Positions 57,873 through 64,000 of a DNA stretch of 64,000 nt are shown in pieces. Under the pieces are notes generated by a model, which did not search any database, was not told the DNA's origin, and was given only the letters and a program-made list of their open reading frames with translations. The first letter of the stretch is position 1. Every line of letters begins with the position of its first letter. The position numbers were made by a program, and so were the translations under genes. The stretch lies in the NCBI GenBank assembly GCA_035631615.1, contig DASQIK010000065.1, forward strand, positions 1 to 64,000, written 5' to 3'. Origin of the DNA: UBA5189 sp035631615. Lineage in GTDB: Bacteria; Chloroflexota; Limnocylindria; Limnocylindrales; CSP1-4.

Positions 57873-58544
57873 CTATTCCTCGGAGCTGCCCGCGTCGGTG
57901 GAGCTGCCGCCTTCGGCGCCCTCCTCGCCCTCGGCAGCCTCGCCCTCGGCAGCCTCGGCGACGGGCGTCGGCTCCTCCTCGACGCGCGGCGCCAGGACCT
58001 TGGCGACGACCTCGTCGAGATCCGTGAGCAGGGTGGCGTCGCCCGGGATCACGAGGTCGCGGACGTGGATCGCGTCGTCGAACGTGGCCAGCGACTCGAT
58101 CGAATAGTGGATCGACTGGGGGAGGTGGTCGGGCAGCGCTCGAACGCGCACGTGCTCGAGCACGTGGAGCAGCGTCCCGCCGCCGGTCTCGATCGCCTCG
58201 GCCTCGCCCTCGGAGACGAGCTGCACGTCGACCGTGAGCTCCTCGGTCATGCGCACCACGTACAGGTCGACGTGGAGCGGCCGGTGGGTCACGCGATGTG
58301 TCTGGACGCCGTACACGAGCACCGGCGCCGCGGCGGCACCGTCGACCGACAGGTCGATCAGGGTGTTCGCGCCCGCGTGGCGGCGGAGCTGCTCGAACTC
58401 GTGGGTGTCCACGGACACGTTGTCGGAGTCGATGCCGCGGCCGAACACGACGGCGGGCAGGCGGCCGTCGCGGCGCAGGTAGGCGACCTTCTTGCCGGTC
58501 ACCTCGCGACTGGTGGCGGCGAGCTTCGGGCGGGCGGTGGACAT
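57873..58544 (-). CDS. rplY: 50S ribosomal protein L25 (Ctc form)
   Basis: A 223-aa bL25 protein of the long Ctc type. The N-terminal 5S rRNA-binding domain (about 1-95) has VAYLRRDGRLPAVVFGRGID and the C-terminal beta domain (about 96-190) has LLHVLEHVRVRALPDHLPQS. The tail is Ala/Glu/Gly-rich and acidic. The start is supported by TCCGGAGG on the minus strand 12 nt upstream. It is involved in stress adaptation of the ribosome in other bacteria. Confidence 0.93.
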   Translation of the reverse strand: MSTARPKLAATSREVTGKKVAYLRRDGRLPAVVFGRGIDSDNVSVDTHEFEQLRRHAGANTLIDLSVDGAAAAPVLVYGVQTHRVTHRPLHVDLYVVRMTEELTVDVQLVSEGEAEAIETGGGTLLHVLEHVRVRALPDHLPQSIHYSIESLATFDDAIHVRDLVIPGDATLLTDLDEVVAKVLAPRVEEEPTPVAEAAEGEAAEGEEGAEGGSSTDAGSSEE

Positions 58545-58583
58545 GCGGAAGTTGGGCCTCCGGAAATGAGCGATCGGGCGGGT

Positions 58584-58589
58584 AGGCTA
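58584..58589 (-). promoter_or_regulatory. -10 element (TAGCCT) of rplY
   Basis: TAGCCT ends about 39 nt before the rplY ATG, giving a leader with a Shine-Dalgarno, unlike most genes here. Confidence 0.4.
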
Positions 58590-58643
58590 CCACGCCGGGC
58601 TCCAGGCGGGCGTCGGCGCGCCCCCGGGTCGGACGATCGGGCG

Positions 58644-58649
58644 TAGCAT
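58644..58649 (+). promoter_or_regulatory. -10 element (TAGCAT), leaderless
   Basis: TAGCAT ends 7 nt before ATG 58657 of the response regulator gene. Confidence 0.55.
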
Positions 58650-58656
58650 CGCCACG

Positions 58657-59355
58657 ATGGCGGGAACGATTCTGATCGTGGAGGACGAGCACGCGGTTGC
58701 GCGCGGGCTCCAGTACGCGCTCCAGCAGGAGGGTTACGAGGTGACCCTCGCCCGATCGGGCGAGGAGGGCCTCGAGGCGGCGACGCGCGAGGCGCCCGAC
58801 CTCGTGCTGCTCGACGTGCGGCTACCGGGCATGGACGGCTTCGAGGTCCTGCGCCGGCTGCGCGCGGCCGGGACGAAGTCCCCGGTCCTCATGCTCACCG
58901 CGCGCGACGAGGAGGTCGACAAGGTCATCGGCCTCGAGCTCGGCGCGGACGACTACCTGACCAAGCCGTTCGGGCTCCGCGAGCTGCTGAGCCGGATCAA
59001 GGCCCTCCTCCGCAGGGCCTACGGCGACCTCGCGGACGCGGTCGGCGGGCGCGTGATCCGGCACCGCGACCTGCTGATCGACCTGGACCGGCGTCGGGTC
59101 CAGCGCGGCGACCGGCGGATCAGCCTGACGCCGACCGAGTTCGAGATCCTGCGCCACCTCGCCAGCAAGCCCGGGCGCGTGTACACCCGCGCCGAGCTCC
59201 TCGACCTGCTCCGCGACTACGAGGCGCTCGACCAGGACGAGAAGACGATCAACGTCCACGTGAGCCACCTGCGGGACAAGCTTGAGGACGACCCGACCAA
59301 CCCAGCCTTCGTGCAGACCATCCGCGGTGTCGGGTACGCGTTCGCCGAGCGCTGA
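58657..59355 (+). CDS. OmpR-family response regulator
   Basis: A 232-aa regulator. The receiver has phosphoacceptor D53 (VLLDVRLPGMDG) and K103 (YLTKPFG). The winged-helix domain contains SLTPTEFEILRHLASKPGRV and TINVHVSHLRDKLEDDPTNP, then TIRGVGYAF. It heads an apparent operon with a sensor kinase and HtrA protease, an arrangement seen for envelope-stress systems. Confidence 0.93.
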   Translation: MAGTILIVEDEHAVARGLQYALQQEGYEVTLARSGEEGLEAATREAPDLVLLDVRLPGMDGFEVLRRLRAAGTKSPVLMLTARDEEVDKVIGLELGADDYLTKPFGLRELLSRIKALLRRAYGDLADAVGGRVIRHRDLLIDLDRRRVQRGDRRISLTPTEFEILRHLASKPGRVYTRAELLDLLRDYEALDQDEKTINVHVSHLRDKLEDDPTNPAFVQTIRGVGYAFAER

Positions 59356-60922
59356 AGGCCTGACGCCCCGGACCTTCCAGGGCCGCCTGACGCTGGCTTT
59401 CGTGGCCGTCGTGACCGTCACGCTCGGGCTGGTCGGGCTGCTGGTGGTGAACCGGCTCGGGGCGTACTTCGACCAGCAGCAGCGCGACGACCTCGTCGCG
59501 CGGGCCAGCGGCGTCGCCCAGTACGTGATCGTTCGCGCCGAGAACACGACGACGGTCCGCGCGGGCCGCCCGGTGGTGTCCGCGGCCGGCATCGTCGATA
59601 CCGCCGTCGTCACCGAGCTCGCGAAGGAGACGGAGCAGCGGATCATTGCCGACCAGCTCGGGCAGGCAGACGTCCGGTTCCGATTCGGGCTGATGACCGA
59701 CGAGGGCTTCCAGCCGGCGAAGAACGGCACCTTCGTCGCCTCCGAACGAGCGAAGCCGCAGCTCGGCCAGGAGCTGGAGAAGATCACCAGCCCGCCGGTC
59801 GTGGTCCCCATGGACTCGGCAGCGATCCCCTACGGCGTCGAGGTCACCCTCATGAACCCGTACACGTATCGGGCCGCAGCGATCTCGAACGTGACCGGCC
59901 TGCTCGCCATCACGGGCCTGGTCGCCCTCGCGGTGGCCGTCGTGGTCGCGGCGATGCTCACCCGCCGCATCACGACCCCGCTCCGGCGCCTCACCGAGGC
60001 AAGCCGCGACCTCGCCGAGGGCGACTTCGCGCGCCGCGTCTCGTCCGACGCGATCGAGGACGGCCCGATGGAGCTGTCGGACCTCGGGCTCCAGTTCAAC
60101 GCGATGGCTGAGCGCCTCCAGGAGAGCGTCGAGATCATCCGGCGCGATCGCGATCGAAGCCGGGAGTTCCTCGCCGACGTCTCCCACGAGCTGCGCACGC
60201 CGATCGCCGCCCTTCGCACCTTCAACGAGCTGCTCACCGAGGGCGCCGCGGACGATCCGACAGCGCGCGCCGAGTTCCTCGAGACCAGCCGCGCCCAGCT
60301 CGAGCGGCTGGACTGGCTCGCGCAGAACCTGCTCGAGCTGTCAAAGCTGGACTCGGGCCTCGTCCTCCTCGACCTCCGGCGCGAGGACCTGCGCTCATCG
60401 GTGGAGCAGGCAGTGGACCAGGCCCTGGCGACGGCCCGCCGACGCGGCGTCGAACTGACGATGGACCGGCCGGACGAGGCGATCCAGCTCCGGCACGACC
60501 CCGTCCGCATCGGACAGGTGGTGACCAACCTCGTCGGGAACGCGATCAAGTTCACGCCGCGCGCCGGGTCGGTCCGGGTCGAGGTCCGGCGCGAGCCCGA
60601 CGGCGGCGCCTCGATCACGGTCGCCGACACGGGCATCGGCATCGATCCGGCCGAGCTGCCCCGGATCTTCGACCGGTTCTTCCGTGGCTCCCGCGCCAGC
60701 GAGGCGCGCGGCAGCGGGAGCGGGCTCGGGCTGTCGATCGTGCGCAGCATCGTCGAGATGCACGGCGGCACCGTGGCCGTCGAGAGTCGCGTCGGGGCCG
60801 GCACGACCTTCCGGGTCGCGTTGCCGGCCCAGCCCGGACCGATCCCGCAAGCGGATCCGCGGCGCGTGGCGGAAACTTCATCGTCACCCGCGCCGAACCT
60901 GAACCCGGAGCCCGCACCCTGA
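59327..60922 (+). CDS. Membrane sensor histidine kinase
   Basis: A 531-aa kinase. The membrane helix at about 21-43 (FVAVVTVTLGLVGLLVV) and one at about 182-203 bracket an extracytoplasmic sensor domain. HAMP (about 205-255), HisKA (H in ADVSHELRTPIAALRTF) and HATPase (VTNLVGNAIKFTPRAG, then ADTGIGIDPAELPRIFDRFF) follow. Its start is uncertain: GTG 59327 overlaps the regulator gene by 29 nt; a CTG at 59360, just after the regulator stop, is the alternative. It pairs with the regulator at 58657. Confidence 0.85.
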   Translation: MSGTRSPSAEGLTPRTFQGRLTLAFVAVVTVTLGLVGLLVVNRLGAYFDQQQRDDLVARASGVAQYVIVRAENTTTVRAGRPVVSAAGIVDTAVVTELAKETEQRIIADQLGQADVRFRFGLMTDEGFQPAKNGTFVASERAKPQLGQELEKITSPPVVVPMDSAAIPYGVEVTLMNPYTYRAAAISNVTGLLAITGLVALAVAVVVAAMLTRRITTPLRRLTEASRDLAEGDFARRVSSDAIEDGPMELSDLGLQFNAMAERLQESVEIIRRDRDRSREFLADVSHELRTPIAALRTFNELLTEGAADDPTARAEFLETSRAQLERLDWLAQNLLELSKLDSGLVLLDLRREDLRSSVEQAVDQALATARRRGVELTMDRPDEAIQLRHDPVRIGQVVTNLVGNAIKFTPRAGSVRVEVRREPDGGASITVADTGIGIDPAELPRIFDRFFRGSRASEARGSGSGLGLSIVRSIVEMHGGTVAVESRVGAGTTFRVALPAQPGPIPQADPRRVAETSSSPAPNLNPEPAP

Positions 60923-60931
60923 GCACGAGCA

Positions 60932-62275
60932 ATGACTGACCAGCCGCCCCCGCTCGACCCGGGTGCTCCGGATGCCACCGGCACCGCGGAACCCGAGGCC
61001 GAAACCGTCGCCTACTCCCCGATTCCGGAGCACCGGCCGGCGTGGGCGTCGCCGCCCCTCGAGCCGTCGCCCGCCCTCGAGCCCGTCATCGCCAGCGGGC
61101 CGGTCGTCACGGCGCGCAGCGGGAATCGCGGCGGCCCTGGCCTGGGCACGATCATCGGCGCGGCGCTGCTCTCCGCCGTGCTCGCGTCGGGCGGCACGGT
61201 GCTTGTCCTGGAGGGCACCGGCGAGGTGGGGCACGCAGGGAGTCCCGCAGCCAGCGGCGGCGTCACCGCCAGCGGCGCGCCGGTCGCCATCGATGACTCC
61301 TCCGCGGTGGTGAGCGCGGCCGCGAACGTCAGCCCCGCCGTCGTCCGAATCACGGCCACCGGGGTCGCCACGGATCCGCTGGGCGGCACGGTCCCGGAGA
61401 CCGGCGTCGGTTCGGGCGTGATCTACGACACGGCCGGCTGGATCCTCACCAACCGGCACGTCGTGCTCACCACCGACAACAAGGTCGCGAGCACGCTCAC
61501 CGTCGAGCTCAAGGACGGCCGCGATCTCACCGGCACGGTCTACGGCATCGACACGCTGACGGACCTGGCGATCGTCAAGGTCGACTCGACGGGCCTGTCT
61601 GCCGCCCCGATCGGCAAGTCGGCCGACATCAAGGTCGGCCAGCTCGCGATCGCGATCGGGTCGCCGCTCGGCACGTACACCAACACGGTGACGACCGGGA
61701 TCATCTCGGCCACCGGGCGGACGGTCGATATCAGCTCGACGGTGCGCCTCACCAACCTGATCCAGACCGACGCCGCGATCAATCCGGGCAACAGCGGCGG
61801 CCCGCTCCTCGACGCGGCCGGGTCGGTCATCGGCATCAACACCGCCGCCGAGCGCGGCTCGACCGGCATCGGGTTCGCGATCCCGATCGACATCGCCCGA
61901 CCGATCATGGCCCAGGCCCTCGCCGGCCAGCCGCTCGCCCGGCCGTACGTGGGCATTCGCTACGAGATGATCGACGCCAAGCTCAAAGCTGCCAAGCATC
62001 TGACGGTCGACCAGGGCGCCCTCATCGGGCCATCGACCGACGCGAGCGGGGCGCCCCTGCCGGCGATCACGCCCGGCAGCCCGGCGGCCGCCGCCGGCCT
62101 GAAGGACGGCGACATCATCACGGCGATCGAGGGCCAGCCGGTGGACACCGAGCATCCGCTCGACGCGCTGCTGAGCGGCTACGCACCGGGCCAGACGGTG
62201 AAGCTCAACGTCCTCCGCGGGACGGACCAGATCACGATCAGCGTGACGCTCGGGACCCGCCCCAGCACGCTCTAG
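60932..62275 (+). CDS. HtrA/DegP-type serine protease with PDZ domain
   Basis: A 447-aa membrane-anchored protease. A Pro-rich cytoplasmic N-terminus is followed by one helix (about 71-93) and a periplasmic trypsin-like domain with H176 (LTNRHVV), D211 (TLTDLAIVKV) and S288 (INPGNSGGPL). The C-terminal PDZ (about 350-440) ends with ITPGSPAAAAGLKDGDIITA, typical of HtrA. It lies 9 bp after the kinase gene, so the two-component system likely controls this quality-control protease. Confidence 0.92.
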   Translation: MTDQPPPLDPGAPDATGTAEPEAETVAYSPIPEHRPAWASPPLEPSPALEPVIASGPVVTARSGNRGGPGLGTIIGAALLSAVLASGGTVLVLEGTGEVGHAGSPAASGGVTASGAPVAIDDSSAVVSAAANVSPAVVRITATGVATDPLGGTVPETGVGSGVIYDTAGWILTNRHVVLTTDNKVASTLTVELKDGRDLTGTVYGIDTLTDLAIVKVDSTGLSAAPIGKSADIKVGQLAIAIGSPLGTYTNTVTTGIISATGRTVDISSTVRLTNLIQTDAAINPGNSGGPLLDAAGSVIGINTAAERGSTGIGFAIPIDIARPIMAQALAGQPLARPYVGIRYEMIDAKLKAAKHLTVDQGALIGPSTDASGAPLPAITPGSPAAAAGLKDGDIITAIEGQPVDTEHPLDALLSGYAPGQTVKLNVLRGTDQITISVTLGTRPSTL

Positions 62276-62644
62276 TCAGCGCTCCCGCGTCCGCCGAATC
62301 TCGACGCCGGCGAAGTCGAGGGGCCCGTCCAGGCGCACCTCCGGCTTCCTGACCCGAACGACGACCTCCTCGACCGTCGCCTGCTCGGCAAGGATCTCGT
62401 GGGCGATCGCTTCCGCCAGGGCCTCGATGAGGCTGAACGTCCGCTGCTCGACGACCCCGCGGACGGCGCGATACACGGCTCGGTAGTCGACGGTCCGCGC
62501 CAGGTCGTCGTCGACGGCGGCCGGACGGACGTCGAGGACGAGCTCAAGGTCGACCTCGAACCGCTGGGGGGTCACCTTCTCCCAGTCGAGCACGCCGTGC
62601 CGCGCCTGGAACGCCATTCCCGAAAGCACGATCCGATCGCTCAT
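62276..62644 (-). CDS. folB: Dihydroneopterin aldolase
   Basis: A 122-aa FolB. Conserved segments are ARHGVLDWEKVTPQRFEVD, TVDYRAVYRAVRGVVEQ and EALAEAIAHEIL, then VVVRVRKPEVRLDG. It converts 7,8-dihydroneopterin to 6-hydroxymethyl-dihydropterin and glycolaldehyde. The start overlaps the folP stop by 4 bp (ATGA on the minus strand). It ends next to the htrA stop. Confidence 0.93.
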   Translation of the reverse strand: MSDRIVLSGMAFQARHGVLDWEKVTPQRFEVDLELVLDVRPAAVDDDLARTVDYRAVYRAVRGVVEQRTFSLIEALAEAIAHEILAEQATVEEVVVRVRKPEVRLDGPLDFAGVEIRRTRER

Positions 62645-63498
62645 GTCGTTGCCTCGCGCCACGAGCCGCGGACGATCGCATCGGCCATCCGGGCGGCCCG
62701 CACGTTCTCGAGCACGTCGTGGACGCGAACGATATCGGCACCGGCCTCGATCCCGAGCGCGGTCGTCGCGAGGGTCGCCTCGAGGCGCCGGTCGGCGGGC
62801 AGGTCGAGCACCTTCCCGAGCGTCGACTTGCGAGATGTCCCGAGCAGGATCGGCCGCCCGAGGACACGCAGCTCGCCCAGCCGCCGGAGCAGCTCCAGGT
62901 TGTGCTCCGCGGATTTGCCGAAGCCGATCCCTGGATCGACGATGAGGTGCGAGGGCGGCACGCCGGCGCGGGTCGCGCGTTCGAGGGCCCGCCGCAGGTC
63001 GTCGACGACCTCCTCGACGAGGTGGTCGTAGCGCGGCTCGGCGCGGTTGTGCATCACGATCAGGGGCACGTCGCACGCCGCGGCGAGTGTCGCCAGGGTG
63101 GTGTCATCAGCGACGCCCCAGATGTCGTTGATGGCGTCGGCGCCGGCATCGAGCGCCGCCTCGGCGACCCCGGCCTTGGTCGTGTCGATCGTCAGGGGCA
63201 TGGTCGGCAGCGCGGCGCGGACAGCCCGGACCACGGGAATCGTGCGGCGCAGCTCCTCGTCCTCGTCGACGGTCGCGTGGCCGGGCCTGGTCGACTCGCC
63301 GCCGAGGTCGAGGAGGTCCGCGCCCTCGGTGGCCATCTCCACGGCCTGGGCGACGGCGGCGGCCACGGCATCGGGCGCGGCGAGGAGGCCGTCGCCCGAG
63401 AACGAGTCAGGGGTCACGTTGAGGATGCCCATCACGAACGTCCGCTCGCCCCAGCGGAAGGTCCGCTGCCCGATCCGCGTCTCGCCGAGCTCGATCAT
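62641..63498 (-). CDS. folP: Dihydropteroate synthase
   Basis: A 285-aa TIM barrel that joins hydroxymethyl-dihydropterin pyrophosphate with p-aminobenzoate. Signatures are MGILNVTPDSFSGDGLLAAP, DLGGESTRPGHATVDEDEEL, and the pterin-binding IVDPGIGFGKSAEHNLELLR. The start ATG is chosen within the ATGA overlap with folC. It is the target of sulfonamides in other bacteria. Confidence 0.95.
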   Translation of the reverse strand: MIELGETRIGQRTFRWGERTFVMGILNVTPDSFSGDGLLAAPDAVAAAVAQAVEMATEGADLLDLGGESTRPGHATVDEDEELRRTIPVVRAVRAALPTMPLTIDTTKAGVAEAALDAGADAINDIWGVADDTTLATLAAACDVPLIVMHNRAEPRYDHLVEEVVDDLRRALERATRAGVPPSHLIVDPGIGFGKSAEHNLELLRRLGELRVLGRPILLGTSRKSTLGKVLDLPADRRLEATLATTALGIEAGADIVRVHDVLENVRAARMADAIVRGSWREATT

Positions 63499-64000
63499 GC
63501 GCCGGGAACCTCCGGGTCGCGGACGGCCTGGTCGTCGCCCCACCGCCGGCGCGCCTCGCCCACGAGGTACAGCGAGCCGGCGACGACGATCGGCCCGCGA
63601 GCGTCACGGATCGCGCGGTCGAGGGCCGCCTCGACGTCCGCGACAACGGCGATCGACCCGCCCGGCCGGATCGTACGCCAGCGCCCCGCGAGCTCGGCCG
63701 CCGGCATCGCTCGATCGCCGGGTACCTGCGTCGCGACAATCGAGGCACCGGCGAGCGCCCCCGACGCGCCGAGCGCGCGGATGATCCCGTCGACGTCCTT
63801 GTCGGCCATCGACCCGTGCACGAGCGTGATCGGCACCGGCGATGGATCCCGGCCGCCGGCGAGGAACGGCCGGAGGTCCTCGAGCGCCGTGGCCAGCGCG
63901 GCCGCCCCGGCCGGGTTGTGCGCACCATCGAGCAGCACGTCGCGATCGTCGACCCGCAGCAGCTCGAGGCGGCCCGGCCACGAGGCCGTCGCATACCCGC
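63495..64000 (-). CDS. folC: Folylpolyglutamate/dihydrofolate synthase, C-terminal part (cut by window edge)
   Basis: The last 168 residues of a Mur-ligase-type FolC. The readable part has WPGRLELLRVDDRDVLLDGA then HNPAGAAALATALEDLRPFL, the DGAHNP block that joins the central and C-terminal domains, and later HGSMADKDVDGII. The N-terminal and ATP-binding portions lie to the right of the window. It is first in the folC-folP-folB set, with 4-bp overlaps between neighbours. Confidence 0.9.
   Translation of the reverse strand, partial: GYATASWPGRLELLRVDDRDVLLDGAHNPAGAAALATALEDLRPFLAGGRDPSPVPITLVHGSMADKDVDGIIRALGASGALAGASIVATQVPGDRAMPAAELAGRWRTIRPGGSIAVVADVEAALDRAIRDARGPIVVAGSLYLVGEARRRWGDDQAVRDPEVPGA

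Overview
The window is a dense, very GC-rich (about 70% by eye) chromosomal stretch from a free-living, probably aerobic terrabacterial organism. The gene content (Ycf45/R3H ATPase beside pdxST, glucosylglycerate-type glycosyltransferases, Tad minor pilins, many ECF and two-component regulators, LigD-type end joining, leucine-catabolism carboxylase) fits a soil or freshwater Chloroflexota (Limnocylindria/Ellin6529-like) better than an Actinomycete, but no marker here settles the taxonomy. There is no prophage, CRISPR array or intact mobile element; only the last 38 codons of a transposase lie at the left edge.

Layout. 1-6.1 kb: transposase tail; ECF sigma factor with RskA-type anti-sigma (minus strand) diverging from a DUF4331 - TPR - NicO metal-exporter operon. 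6.0-11 kb: thymidylate kinase, the TldD/TldE protease pair, an XRE-type protein with a nuclease-like C-terminus, a SnoaL-like protein and a GC-rich tandem repeat. 11.1-16 kb (minus): pdxS-pdxT-acetyltransferase-R3H ATPase. 16.1-18.7 kb: two divergent regulator/target pairs (tautomerase/TetR, GbsR-like/membrane protein), each with a visible palindromic operator. 18.9-27.3 kb: leucine-degradation genes (carboxyltransferase, enoyl-CoA hydratase, biotin carboxylase, HMG-CoA lyase) interspersed with two MOSC proteins, one fused to a methyltransferase; the biotin carboxylase carries an N-terminal DNA-binding domain. 27.3-36 kb: HNH nuclease, CCA-adding enzyme, GalE, two glycosyltransferases (one a Usp-Usp-GT81 fusion), glycerate kinase and an endonuclease III homologue. 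36-41 kb: two-component system followed by three Tad-type pseudopilin genes. 41-51.5 kb: HD protein, P-type ATPase operon, tRNA-Thr(CGT), a secreted clan CD peptidase-like protein, membrane proteins, ZIP transporter, VOC protein and AI-2E-type permease. 51.6-56.7 kb: ECF42-type sigma factor with its YCII partner, LigD polymerase and ATP-dependent ligase. 56.8-64 kb: methyltransferase, ribosomal protein L25, a second two-component system with HtrA, and folB-folP-folC (folC runs off the right edge).

How genes work together. Glucosylglycerate-type solute synthesis is suggested by GalE, the MGS/GGS-like enzyme, the GT81 domain and glycerate kinase. Leucine is taken from 3-methylcrotonyl-CoA to acetyl-CoA and acetoacetate by the carboxylase, hydratase and lyase. 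PdxS/PdxT make pyridoxal phosphate; FolB/FolP/FolC make folate. LigD-Pol and the separate ligase form an end-joining set without Ku in view.

A feature running through the window is a TANNNT (-10-like) hexamer ending 6-7 nt before many ATG/GTG starts that have no Shine-Dalgarno sequence. This indicates widespread leaderless transcription. I used it to correct several start codons, and starts inside operons are mostly 4-bp GTGA/ATGA overlaps.
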